Positions 47,687-60,600 of a stretch of DNA of 64,000 nt are shown piece after piece. Within the stretch, counting starts at the first letter, position 1; every line of letters begins with the position of its first letter. The position numbers and the translations under genes are program-made. The stretch is from positions 28,411,093 to 28,475,092 of the forward strand of contig NC_081542.1 of assembly GCF_901000735.1 (NCBI RefSeq). The letters run 5' to 3'. Source of the stretch: Corylus avellana. Its lineage: Eukaryota; Streptophyta; Magnoliopsida; Fagales; Betulaceae. The notes below the pieces were generated by a model. The model saw only the letters and a program-made list of their open reading frames with translations. It made no database searches and was not told the DNA's origin.

Positions 47687-50090
47687 CGAAATTTTTAATT
47701 TTTTTAAACGATTTTTTTTTAAAACATAAATTTTTATTTAAAAGCAACATTTTTTTAAATAAAAAAATTGTTTTAGAAAACGAAAATTGTTACTTTTTTA
47801 AAACATAAATTTTTTAAAAAAAAATTTATTAAAAAAAACATTTTTTTATAACAAAAAAAATCTAAATTTTTTAATTTTTTCTTATACAAAGGATTTTTTA
47901 AAAAAAAATTTTAAATTTGCCACCCATTGGATTTTTTTTTTTTTTTTTAGTTTTAGGTTTTTTCTAGAAGTTTTAGTATTTTTTTATTATTATTTTACTA
48001 ATGGTAGTTTTGTCATTGGGAGGAATATTGACAATTTTTGGTAGTTTTGGAGGAACATTGTCAATTGAGTGATAGTTTGAAGAGGGATATGTAGACTTTC
48101 CCCAAAAATCAATTGCTAATTTTCAATGCCACGTCATCCCAATTTTATAGTAATCTACTAAATAACATTTATTTTTAATTTATATTATAATAGTTATCCT
48201 CACATGTGGGCTCACCCAATTGGTGAAATATTTAATTAGAATTGGATGTGATTGATTGATTTTCAATTCCACGTCATCTCCTTTATATGCAATCTAATAG
48301 CATTTCTCTTTAATTAATTCATATTCTAATACTTACCCCGATCAGGTGTAGGCTCGCCTAATACATGAAATATTTAACTAATTAAAATGGAATGGGAATT
48401 GATGTAGATAATGTTCAAATTCAAAACCTTTGGTTCTGATACTATATTAAATTAGTTCATAATCCATGCAATGCGAGAAATTATTCATTATAATTTAATT
48501 ATAAAATTTAAAATCATTACACTTTTCATTATAGGTTAAATAATACATTTCTATTGTACATTTAATACAATCAAATAAACATTTTCACCTCAAGTTCAAT
48601 GCTTAATTATCTCTTTGGTGTTTTGAAAATGTTTGTATTCCTTTTCTACACAACTATCAAATACGTTTTTCCCTTTTTGTGCTTTCGAAAGTAGAAAAAT
48701 TACTTTCAAAACATGCCTGAAAGTTCGAGTAAATAACACAAATGAAAAATAAATCACATAAAACATTCAAATGAATTAAAACATACGACTCTTAATTTTG
48801 GTTTAATTCATATAAATAAAAACTTGTTTAAATATTTGTTCTCATAGGATCGAGTAGTTTAAAATGAAAAAAAAAAAAAAAATCAAAGCATGAATAGAAA
48901 ATTAGCAAGAATCTCTAATATTGTTAGTGTGATACCTATTAGATTTTAATACAAATAAAACTCACAATTTTGAACATTCGAAAAAAAAAAAAAAAAAATA
49001 CAGAGCAAAATAAAATAAAAATAAAAAATTGATGAATACAAAATAAAACAAAATTTTTCACTAAACATTTAACGCAGTGAAATAAATCATCTCACTCAAC
49101 ATTCTATAAAAGTTGTATTTATAACTTATTTGTAGTTATAAAACCACACTTAGAAAGTTGTACAATTGTTCTCCGATTTCTTCTTTTTCTTAAAAAAAAA
49201 TAAATAAATAAAAAAAAAACGAAATTCTATATGATTTTTTTTTTTTCTATATATGGTTTTTTTAAGGGTTTTTAAGAAAGGTATTAACACATATAGCTCG
49301 TATAGTAATTTAGTTTATATTCTAACAGGTAGCATTCGAAGTTGTTGGTTGGAGTTGGGCTAAGTATATAGTTGCTGCTGGTGCGTTGAAGGGGATGACG
49401 ACTGTTTTGCTAGTGGGAGCTGTCGGTCAGGCTCGATATCTCACACATATTGCACGAACCCACATGTTGCCGCCATGGCTTGCCCATGTCAACGAGAGAA
49501 CTGGAACACCCATTAATGCCACGGTCGTGATGCTCGTTGCCACGGCTATCATCGCCTTCTTCGCAGATCTTCCCATTCTCTCCAACCTACTCTCTATCTC
49601 CACACTGTTTATCTTCATGCTCGTCGCCGTCGCCCTTCTCGTGCGTCGGTATTATGTTACTGGCGTGACAACTGAAACAAATCGTATAAAGCTCGTTGTG
49701 TTTATTCTGCTGATACTTGGATCTTCTATTGCAACTGCTGTTTATTGGGCAGTTAGCGATGGGTGGGTCGGGTACGTAATAACCGCACCGATTTGGCTGA
49801 TTGCAACTGTGGGGATTTGGCTTTTTGTTCCGCATGCAAGAGAGCCGAGACTTTGGGGGGTGCCATTGGTGCCATGGCTGCCATCGTTGTCCATCGCCAT
49901 TAACATTTTCCTTCTTGGGTCAATAGACAAAGCATCTTTCGCAAGGTTCGGGGTGTGGACTTTGATAATCTTTATTTACTATTTTGTCATTGGATTACAT
50001 GCATCCTATGACACAGCCAAGGAATCTAGCAATGGCGAGGAGAGGAAGAATGTTGAAGAGGGTGCAGAAAATGTTAACATTGTGCGCTAG
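44556..50090 (+). CDS. CAT1: Cationic amino acid transporter, copy B2 (3 exons)
   Basis: Second intact CAT1-type gene. Exons 44556-44967, 46602-47200 and 49329-50090 have exactly the same lengths as those of B1 (412, 599 and 762 bases) and give 590 codons. Family blocks are as in B1 (RRRGCSCAKSDFLPEESF, IGAVIGAGIFVLTGLEA, AEETKNPARDIPIGLVGSM). By my count the proteins differ at 1 of 137 positions in exon 1, 6 of 200 in exon 2 and 20 of 254 in exon 3. The largest cluster is B1 FTKLAILADL against B2 FADLPILSNL. Introns are alignable with many indels. AATAAA at 50106-50111 is a likely polyadenylation signal. With shared promoter and leader, B1 and B2 are probably expressed alike; a difference in substrate range through the exon 3 changes is only a possibility. 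Confidence 0.94.
47397..48100. repeat. Foldback element in B2 intron 2
   Basis: Ends AAAGTTTACATATCCCCTTA (left) and GAGGGATATGTAGACTTT (right) are mirror images, with inner mirrored blocks and an AT-rich centre holding a TA microsatellite (about 47656-47682). The counterpart in B1 lacks the outer right end. Confidence 0.75.
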
Positions 50091-51195
50091 AGGCCAGGAG
50101 TTTGTAATAAATCATAAATGTGTGTAATGCATATGTGTACGTGTAGTTGATGTTCATAAATGTGTGCAAGTGTTTGTTGGTGTAGTGCTCATGCTTTCTA
50201 CCATAATAAGGAAATAAGATTCACATACTTTTGGTAAATAGTAGCTGTACTGATAAAAAATGATCAGCAATGGAAATTCATTACAGCAGATAAATTGAAG
50301 AAATGAACTTGTTTTTGAAAGCTGTACACGACATATATAAGAACAAAAACAGTTTGTATGGAATAATAAGGCAACAAGATTTTGATTCAATTACTTTTAG
50401 GTGATGGCCATAAGTAAATGTAAGTTAGTAACAATGCCAAATTCTACTCTATAAACTTAAGAATAAATTTATTTTCACAGCATAAAAATGGTGTTTGTCA
50501 CAAATATTGCAAAGAAACAAGTGCATTTTGCTTGATAGATTTTCAAACATCCCATGACGAAAATACAAAACAAACACACGCAAGATATGAAGAAGTGGTT
50601 TCGTCCATGACCTATCTCTATAGATAAAGCCCAAAGAGCGACATTATGCTCTTATTGCTTGATGTCTTTTACAATACATGATACTCTTGATTATAGGAGA
50701 ATTGAGGTAGATAAGTTTGGTAATCAAATCAAAATAATTTGATTACCATCTAAACAATCAGATTTGATTATAGGAGATTACAATCAATTACAATGAAATC
50801 AATTCGCCTAATATTCTCTAACAAGATACACACTACTGACACTAGAGAATTAATGGTAAGGATTCAAGGAAAGTCCTTTCAAAAGTTCATCTCAAAACTA
50901 CCAATATAATGCGATCCAGTTAATAAACCCACATGCCTTTTCAATCAGTTTTAAAAAAAAATTAAAAAATAATAATAATAATAATAATTATTATTATTAT
51001 TTTTAACATGCATCGACCACAGTACTATGGTGGGAAATCATAATATTTACAACTGTATCTGAGATTTCAATGTCATCCCTAGAATATCCGATGAAATGAA
51101 GCAATCAACTGTTGATAGCTGAGTGATCAGAGTTCTGGGAATTTGAACAATACAAACTACAGTAATATCATATCCAAATCTACCAATATTTGAAT
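50091..51195. other. 3' flank of B2
   Basis: Matches 34029-35107 after B1 until interrupted at 51196 by a copia LTR. No gene seen. Confidence 0.75.
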
Positions 51196-51859
51196 TGTTG
51201 TTATCGTACACAACAATGAAGAATATATGGAATCGAAAAGAGAGAGATCAAGAGAGAGTTGAGACACAGATTTACGTGGTTCGGCAATGTGCTTACGTCC
51301 ACAGGAGAGAGTGCGGCTATATTTTACTATTAAATTATTTAGGGTTATAACATAACATATTTATAGAAAAACTCTAATTATAAGTACTTTGAAAAAACCC
51401 TAAAATACCCCCCACAACTTATTTGTTCTCAAACCCACATAAACTAATTATACTCAATGGGCCAGTAGTAGAATATGAGTCACTTGTTCCAACAATCTCC
51501 ACCTTAGCAAGTATTTACCTTTTTAAAGATAATCAAGTATTAGGCCTACACCTGGAACTAATAGGTTTGGGGATGCCGCCTTCTCTTCTCTCCTTTCTAG
51601 CACCTGGAGACATTTGTCAAGTTCAAGCAATGCTTGAACTTGTCTGCGGTAACACGCTTCGTCAACATATTCGCTGCATTCTCAGAAGTGTGAATCTTCT
51701 CAAGTAACAATTCACTTGTACCAACCAATTTCCTGATCTTGTGAAACCTCACATCAATGTGTTTGGTTCTCGCATGATACACCTGGTTCTTTGCCAAGTA
51801 AATGGCACTCTGACTGTCACAATACAACGGAACTCCACCTTACTAAATACCCAGCTCCC
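51196..51859 (-). mobile_element. Ty1/copia retrotransposon 3' end with LTR
   Basis: On the minus strand from 51827 to 51597 lies the end of the copia RNase H domain (YCDSQSAIYLAKNQVYHART, KHIDVRFHKIR, then ENAANMLTKRV). Next come the purine tract AAGGTGGAGATT (about 51506-51495) and an LTR that starts TGTTGGAACAAG at 51494 and runs left to about 51196. The element enters the gap on its 5' side. B1's flank shows the empty site. RNase H reads without a stop, so the copy may be fairly young. Confidence 0.88.
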
Positions 51860-51959
51860 NNNNNNNNNNNNNNNNNNNNNNNNNNNNNNNNNNNNNNNNN
51901 NNNNNNNNNNNNNNNNNNNNNNNNNNNNNNNNNNNNNNNNNNNNNNNNNNNNNNNNNNN
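51860..51959. other. Assembly gap (100 N)
   Basis: Unknown-size gap inside repetitive DNA; the left part of a copia element and of a gypsy element end here. Confidence 0.98.
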
Positions 51960-52061
51960 TCAGCGTTCTGGATTGCTTCGAACAACGGTGCTGTGGAGCT
52001 TCGGTGGCAGAGGCGCGCATCTGGGATGAACGGCGATGCTGTGCGTTCGGGTCTCGCTGCC

Positions 52062-52575
52062 CAGTGGCGGAGCGAGGCAACTCATATTGGGGGTGCCGCA
52101 AAAGAAATTTTTGGCATCCTAAAATTTTTTTTTTGGCGTACTAAAAATTTTCTTTACCCTAAAAATTTAGTAATTCACACAATATATGCATAACAAAAAA
52201 ATATCTATAAAAGTTCATAAATATGTGCTTAAATTAATATATTAGAAATGTGACATGTCGGCACTATATCAAAAAGATAAATACAAAAAAATAAAATAAA
52301 ATAAATAAGTGTCTAGAACTGTACTTTACGGTCTCTTAGAAGTACAAAATCATCAAGTATTAAATCTAAATCATATTCTGTATAATGAAATGCTACAAGC
52401 AAGCTATCCACAACAAGTGATGCATCAAATGTCTAAAAGATCCCATACATGTTTTAGGAAAGAAATTTATCAAAGATTGCACAGCTCTCTTTTTAAACCT
52501 TTGAAAAAAAAAATAAAAAACAAAAACCTTTGGGGGTGCCGTGGCACCCCAAAGGCTAACGTGGCTCTGCCACTG
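52062..52575. mobile_element. hAT-like MITE, 514 bp
   Basis: Ends CAGTGGCGGAGC and GGCTCTGCCACTG are inverted repeats. Flanks TCGCTGCC (52054-52061) and TCGCTGGC (52576-52583) form an 8-bp target duplication with one mismatch. The interior includes CACTTTACGGTCTCTTAGAA, shared with the degraded copy at 35244. Near the right end lies a palindrome around GGGTGCCGTGGCACCC. It is inserted in the leader part of a gypsy element. Confidence 0.85.
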
Positions 52576-52583
52576 TCGCTGGC

Positions 52584-53440
52584 GTTGGGTCTCCTGCTGT
52601 GTGAGACAGGCGACCTGCAGAGGTGTGTAGCCGACGATCTGGTGGTGAAGGAGTGAACGTGATTTCACTTGAAGCAGTGAACGTAAATCTGAGATGCGGA
52701 TTTGTGCAGATTTGCTAGGGACAACGCAAATCGGAGAGTACTTCCGGTGGGTTGTTACCGGAATGCCTGGTCACACTGTGATTATTATTATTATTATTAT
52801 TTTATATGAGAAACGAACTAGTCGTCCCTACAGACGGCGCCAAACTATTAGAACATTTTTCCACACGGTGGATGCGCTTTCTTCGGGATCTTCAATACGT
52901 CGTCGTGCACTCCAAATTAGTACAAAAAAGGCACACTCCAAATTACTACAAAAAAGGCAATATGGTCAAGGGGGTCCCTGGGGAACCGGGGACAAGAGAT
53001 ATATTATGCTGCGGCGCACAATAATTCAATAAACTCAATCATATGTGTGAGGATCTTTCAGGATTTAAAATGTTTTAGTACTTTGTGTAGGAGCCTATTT
53101 ATAGGCTTGGGGAGCTGAAGTAGACTTGGACTGGATCTTCTTATTTGAATTGGTTTGAGAGTCAAGAGTTGTGATAGAACTCAATAACTATCATGTAGAG
53201 ATAAACATTCAACAGATATCGTGTAGAGATAATCTTGAGTAGTCATCTTGTAGAGATAATCTTGAGTAGTCATCTTATGGAGATAAGTAGGACGTTTTTA
53301 TTCCAATATTATCCTAATTGGAATATAAGACTATTAATTAATTAAATAACCATTGCTATTTAATTAATATCTTCATGGGCCTATCCTTGGCCATTGGGTC
53401 CAGAATTTGGTGGGCTTGTAGTGTGAATTTATTCCCAACA
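52584..53440 (-). mobile_element. Ty3/gypsy LTR with primer-binding site
   Basis: On the minus strand the LTR begins TGTTGGGAATAA at 53440 and runs to about 52844. It is followed by TGGCGCCGTCTGTAGGGAC (52842-52824), the primer-binding-site block typical of many plant gypsy elements. A TATA-like palindrome CCTATTTATAGG lies at about 53092-53103. The stretch left of the site to 52584 would be the untranslated leader. Body of the element not seen. Confidence 0.75.
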
Positions 53441-54600
53441 ATAATAATAATAATTTCTTGAATCCATGCATATCACGCACAAAATTAAGCCGACTTTGAC
53501 TAGTTAATTTTCGCAAGCCCATTTGATTAGAACTTGACATTTTTTTTTTCTTTTTCTTTTCTCTGGAAACAGTTTGGGACAGGGGAAGGGGGGCCAAGGC
53601 AGGTAGCACTTTAAAATTATTGTTACAGGCTATGCATACAATTTCCCCCCATTTCTCTTTTCAATTCGTTTTTTCTTTTTTCTTTTTACTCCTTTTAAAG
53701 GTCGATAAAAAACTTCAATTGTGACTATTCTATCTAAATGTGATCATTTTATTCGAGCGTGATTATTCGTTATGAGCCGCATAGAAGGGACTTATAGTGT
53801 GTTTGGGGTTGCGATTCCATAAATAAAAAATGCAATTTTAAACCTTTTTGGGAACCATGTGGCCGGGTGAAGGAGATTGAGAAGCAGGAGGAGGCCAAGT
53901 TAGGGGATTCCATCACGGGCAGCTGGTCCCAATTTTTTTTTGTCTTTTTCCTTTCCACGTCAGTTTGTAAGGCTTTGTTTGTAAAAGCCTTTGTAAGTGT
54001 AGCAATTCTCTCTCTTATAATGATAGAATATTATCCTATAAATCTACCTGACTGTTTGGCCAAAACTCCACCCGACAGTTCTCAAGTCCGGCGGTAGCAG
54101 CAAAGAAACAACAATAAAGCCAAACAGCAAAGTAGAAGAAATTACAAACAAAAGGGATGGAGGTTGAAAAAAAAAAAAAAAAAAGGGAGGGAGGTTGGTT
54201 TTATCCATTTGTTTTTATCTCAATAGAATATTATCTTATAAATCTACCCGACTGTGTAGCCAAAACTCCTGCATCTGCAAGGTTGAGTATCAAAAGACTC
54301 ACCGTTTCTTGGTACCGCTCTAGAGGCTCTGAAGCTCGATCTGTAACGGTTAGCATTCGAATAGTAAGTACTGTCAATTACTTGAAATAAATATTCACCA
54401 TAGTTGTTTTTTTTTTTTTTTTTTTTTGAGAAGCAACATGGTTGTTGTTATCATCATGACTTGAGCATTTTTCTCTTTTACTCTTGAATCATTCCTCTCT
54501 CTCTCTCTCTCTCTCTCTCTAAATGTCTAACTTATATAAAAATGTTCATATTTCAATTTTCTCTCAGATCTATTTTTTACGAAAACCAGAAAAAGAAAAA
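53441..54600. promoter_or_regulatory. Upstream region and leader of the ankyrin gene
   Basis: Non-coding. Two direct repeats of about 50 bases (around 54024-54070 and 54222-54270) share AGAATATTATC and AAATCTACC plus GCCAAAACTCC, 198 bases apart. A poly-T run (about 54406-54427) and a CT microsatellite (about 54498-54519) precede the coding exon. An ATG at 54523 is in frame with the one at 54601, so an N-terminal extension of 26 codons is possible. Confidence 0.5.
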
Positions 54601-57600
54601 ATGAAAGAAGGTGCAACCAACATGCGTCGAAGACAAGTTATGGATCATCAACAAAGATTCTCTTCTTTTCTATCATTTCCTAGAACTGCGTATTCCCCCG
54701 ACAACTCTAGTCTTCGTCATACGACATCGTATTCTGATCATAATGAAATCCATCAAGGTTCCGTATCATCAGTTCCTACACCGTTCGATCAGGGAGCGGT
54801 TGCCGGAGGTACCGACTTATCTCAAGGAAGTAGCTTAAATGCTAGGACATCACAACGAGAATTCGTGCGGTTATCTGTAGAGGAGCCAGGCCCAGGTAAA
54901 GCCAATGGGGGTAAGTACTAAGTACCTCTCTATTTAGCTGTTTCCTTTGTTGCTTTGTTGTGTGGGTTCTAGTTTTTTCTGCTCCATTGTTGCTGCTGAC
55001 CTTTTGGGTGGACACTTTCCTTTTTGTTCGCCTGTTTTTATTTCTAGTTGTGTGGCTGCTCGTCGGTGACCTAGATTTAGCCTTTTGCGGTACTGATTAT
55101 GTTAGAGCATTGTTTTTTATCCTCGCCAAAACTATTTTTTTTATCCTCGCTAAAACTATTTTTTTTTAATTTTTTTTTAATTTTTATTTTTGTGATAACT
55201 TAAAAAAAGCTACTAAAATTCTCAATTTTCAGCTTCATCGTTTTAACCCAAAATAAATGGTGAGGGATAGTGAGTACTATTTACTTATCAAATGAATAAA
55301 AAATAATATAAATTTTCCTTTTTCCATTCCTTGAAAAAGTAAAAACAAAATATAAAGAAGTATTTGAAAAAAAAAATATTTAAATGAAATAGTAAAAATT
55401 GACAATTAAAATAGTGAGGTTGCTAAGTGTGCTTTAAAAAAGTTGATTGTTAAAATAGAGAAAAACGTATTTTTAGTTATTTTGATGAATAAAATTTGTT
55501 GAATTTGCTAAGAATGCTCTTATGCTTGCAAAGATTTCGGTAAGTTTGACCTTTACGGAACCCTTTGTTTCGCCTTTGATAACAGCCATTTGTGGCCGCA
55601 TTTGTTCCCTCTATGGGGCAAGTCATTTGTTTGACCAATTGATTTTAGAGGGTAAAATATTATTTTGATTTACCTTGAGGACCTATAAATTATTTTTTAT
55701 ACCACAATTAGTAATTTCTAATTTAGGCTAATTACATGGACTTATAAATTACTTTTTATACGACAAGAAATGATTTGTAATTCAAACCAACTACTTGGAC
55801 CAATTTTGCATTTATCCCTAAATATTATTTCAAATAAGTGAAAGAGAAAATATAGAGGAATGAAAAAGTTTTTTTATATTAAAATAATGTTAAGGAAACA
55901 AAAAATGTTACTCTAAATTTACGGTACCACTTTTGCTTCCCTTGGTGTTCCCAGGATTGAGACTCTTCGGATTTTTAAATCTGAATCCTCCATTACATCT
56001 AATGGTCCAAACAGATATAACAGTTTGTGTGTTACCGAGATAATGAATTTTAGTTTTCAACATGTTAAATTCATTTGCCTCAATAATACATAAACTTTGC
56101 ATTTATTTAGACCATTAAATGTAATCAATAGCTCAGATTTACATAATTTAGAAGATATGAAGAGATCCTAATCCGTGTTCCCATAGTATATAAAACACCT
56201 GGATCAGGCTTGGTGCCGTAGTCCAAAACGAACCTATTTTGGGTCGTTTTGGACAATAAAAAAATATTTTTTTAAAAATAAAAAGGGAAAAGAAAAAGAA
56301 AAATATTAAAAACCTAAAAAAAAAATAAAAGAAAAAAAGAAAAGAAAAATCAAAAGGTAGCCGGACAAAATGGGGTGGCCGGACCACCCCATTTTGGCCA
56401 AGCTGGTGGCCCCGGCCACCCCATGGCCGGTCTGGGGTGACGAACCACCACATGGCCAAGGTGGAGAGGAATTTCCAATCGTCGGATTGATTAGAAGGTA
56501 CGAAAATCTGACAAACTTTGTTTTTTTTTTTTTTTTTGAGTTTTGAATTTGATCGATTTTTGTTTGTTGTGTTCGGTTAACAAACAGATCCAATTGTTTG
56601 ATTGTGAAAAGTGAAAACGTTTGAAATTTCGGTTCCATTTCTGGGTTTCTGTTTCGTCGCCGGCGGAAATCTCAGGGAACGCCAAAACCAGTTTTTCATT
56701 TCAGCTGTTCGATCATTGTAGAATAATGATTCGGGCAGTCCAGATCAAAACCAATAAGTCGACGCACCTTGGTGCTGTAGTCCAAAACGACCGCATGGGG
56801 GTTTCTTACTTTGAAAGATACTGAGATTGACATCGCTGTGAAGGAGCTGCAGAAAGGCATTGAAAAAAGGGCTAGAGCAACCCTTTGATTTTTCTTTTCT
56901 TTTTTCTTTTATTTTTTTAGTTTTTTAATAATTTTCTTTTTCTTTAAAAAAAATTATTTTTTTATTGTCCAAAACGACCCAAAACGGGGTGGTTTTGGAC
57001 TACAGCACCATGCGGTAGTTTTCATTACAGCATGTAAGCAAGAGTCCGTTTCAAATTATTTTGTAAGAATTTTTCCTACGTTTAATTGCTATAAATACAT
57101 TGGGTTAGAAGATATTTTAGTTCTTCCAATTTGTTTGCTTCCAAACGGCATAACTTATCACCCAAAAGTTGTGATTAATACGTTTGGTTTCAAAAAGTTG
57201 CAGGGCGTGCCGGGTTTTCTCCCCTCCTTCAAGCTGCTCTTAAAGGTGATTGGCAGGCTGCTAAGGCTTTAATTGCGGAAGACCCAAATTGCGTTCGAGC
57301 TCGCATAACGGAAGAGGGAACGACAGCCCTTCACACAGCTGCGATTGCAAAACACACCGATTTTGTAGAACAACTGCTGAAATCGATGCGTCCGGATGAC
57401 TTAAAATTGAAAAGCATAGAAGGAGCTACGGCCCTTCACTCTGCCGCTCAGACAGGGATCGTGAGAATTGCCGAGGAGATGGTGAAAATGAACGATGAAC
57501 TGCCGTCAATCGCAGACAACCAAGAGACAACACCACTTCATGTTGCAGCTTTTCTAGGACGCCATAGAAACATGGTCGATTATTTATTCTCTGTGACTTC

Positions 57601-60600
57601 TTTAGCACGGTTGACTACTCCCCAACTCATTGAGCTCCTTCTTGCTACTATTTCCGCTGGTTTTTTTGGTACATACAAATTAATTTACCATTCCATCATC
57701 TTTTCTAGCTGCCCTCTTGTTTAATTTTAGGGAGTAATGCAAAAATAGTCTTTATAATTTACTTGATTTGCAATTAGCTCATTAGATATTAAAACAAACT
57801 TAGAGGCCCTTGAGGTAAGCTAAAAGAATAAATTACACAAATTTTGTCCACCGCTTAACATATTCCATGTGACATTTCAGAATCAATAAAATTTGTCATG
57901 TGTCCTATTTAAGTCAATGTCATTAAGTCAATACTTTTAGTCTGTTAGACAAGTTGAATTCGCGACTCCTATTACAAGGATGTTTTAACTAATAATTTTG
58001 GCAATAATCAAATTAATTAATGTGCCATTTCTTTTTCTGGACAGATAAAGCATTGGCAATTCATGCCCAATTACAAACTGTCGATCCTGAATGTGTGAGG
58101 AAAGCATTGCAAGAGTTGGCCAGGAAACCTATTGCAATTGGTAGCAAAAGACAGCCATCATTATGGGAAAGATGCTTAAAGTACTCCGGTTAGTTTGCCC
58201 CCAACCCAAACCTTACTTAGAGTGTGTTTGGCACTGCGATTTTGTATGCTAAAACTGTAATTTTAAACCAAATCGAATAAAATTTATCTTTAGGGAGTGC
58301 TTTTTTAAAAATTATAATTTGAAAATTTAGACTAATCTGAGTTTTCAAATCCTAAGCAATAGGGTTCATTTTTTAAAATGAGCACGATTTTAAAGGTTAA
58401 ACTGTTATTTTAAATGTCAAATTATAATTTTACCAAACGCTTAACTACATTTTTTAAAAGTGCTACTTTTAAAATCTTTACGTTTTGAAATCGTAAACTC
58501 AAACCGACACTTAATTATGTTAGTTAGTGAAAATTTACATAAATCACCTTGAAATGGAAAAATAGTCTTATATTATCTCATCAAATTTTTTGATGATATT
58601 TACTTAGTTTTATTTACTTTTTGATGATATCTCATCAAATTTCTTGAATTCAAATGTGTAGATCTTTTTTATTCTTCTGTTTGCAAACACAAAAAAAAGG
58701 ATTAGCTAGTGATGGATTAGCATGACATTTAACCCCAGAAACTCCTAAATTTTAAGAAGTTACTTTAGCTGTGCTTCGATATTTGATCATGAAATTAATT
58801 AGACTCTTGTGGTATAATATGTAATCGATAGCTTTTAAAATTAAAATCCATAATCACGTGCTAATTTTTTTAAAATTTTTAAATTTTTTGAAAGAAGTCA
58901 AACAAAATATTATTAATGAACAATATTTTAAGCACATCGCTTTACAAAGATAACATAAAAAATACATTGGGGAGCCACAATAAGAAACATATAATATATT
59001 CTGATATTCGTACAAAAATCAATATGTTGAGCCCAAGTAATAATCCATTATAAGATAAGGTCTCCACGACAGATCGTCTGTTAGCATAAACGTTTATATA
59101 TTTATTACTCCAAAAATGTTACACTTTTTTTTTTTTTTTTTCAAAATTTGTTCTCCAAATGATATGTCACAATTATATGTAATTTATTATTTTAAAAAAT
59201 GTGTCACAATCTTATAAGATTGTGATATATCATTTAAAGAGCAAATTTTGAAGAAAAACAAAAATTTGAAAAATATAGCATTGCTCTTGTAACTCAGATT
59301 TGAATCTCAATTATTCAGCTACAGATCTTGCTTGTTTATCCAATATAATAATCAAGTCATTATATTGATATTTTCCCGTAGAACAAATTTTGTTTCCATC
59401 TTAAATTACTAGAAATTAATTGTCCTCCTTTTCCTAATATATTACAAAATACAAATTTGCAAAGAGAGATTAAAATCTTCAGGTTATGCAACTACAAAAC
59501 ATATACTAAGAAGTCAACAGCATTTATTGCGTTACAATAGCTTTGCACTGTTTTTTTTAGTAAAACTTTCAATATCATTTCTTATTATGGATCTTTTCAA
59601 AATCGAGGATAGATTGTTAATTTTCTTATTATTGAATGATATTTACTATTCTCCTATCCTTCTTCATCCTCGTCTTTTGAATTAATTTGTACAAATCACA
59701 TAGTTGAAAGTATATATATTTCCCATATATATATATATAAAAAAATATAAAAGTAAAAAATCTCTGAAATATAGTTTCTTTTAATCCCAGTGTTCAAAAG
59801 GCGCTATAGAATAGCATTGATGAAGACATTAGCCCGTCAGTTGGTTGAAGTCCTTTGGAAAGAGGTTAATGGAGCATTGGTGGTTCAAGATCAAATGGAT
59901 TTAATATTTGAAGCTACAAAATCAGGAAATGTTGAGTTTTTAATCATAATCTTACGCTCTTATCCTGAACTCATATGGAAAATAGACAAGAATTACGGGA
60001 GTTTATTCCACGTTGCTGTTTTATATCGGCAAGAAGGCGTATTTAATCTAATATATGAGATAGGTGCAATCAAAGATAACATTGCAACCTATATTGACAA
60101 AGATAATAACAACATGCTACACTTAGCTGGAAAATTGGCTCCTTCAGACGAACTAAGCATCATATCAAGCCCATCCATTCAAATGCAATGGGAGTTGTTG
60201 TGGTTTATGGTGAGTGCTAATATTAGTTCAATTTCTCTCCCTTTTGTTGCATATATGCTAGTTGTCATTTTACTTGTAAATTTATACATCGGTCACTGTA
60301 GGAGGTAAAAAAGATTGTGCCACCTTCATATGTGAACAAGAAGAATTCAAGAGGCCAAACACCAAGGGAAGTATTTAGAATGACACATAAAGATTTACAA
60401 GAAAATGGTGAAAAGTGGATCAAGAAAACAGTAAGCTATTGCATGCTTGTAGCAACATTGATTGCCACTGTGGCTTTCGCTGCAGCTTTTACTGTACCAG
60501 GTGGCAACGATCAAGATACAGGAAGCCCAATTTTATTGATACGTAATTGGTTTATGATATTCTTCATATCAGATGTGACGGCATTGTTCTTCTCTTCCAC

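Noticed and set aside
52393..53032. Several frames of 70-115 codons on both strands
   Set aside because: They run across the MITE boundary, the gypsy leader, the primer-binding site and the LTR, which explain the sequence better.
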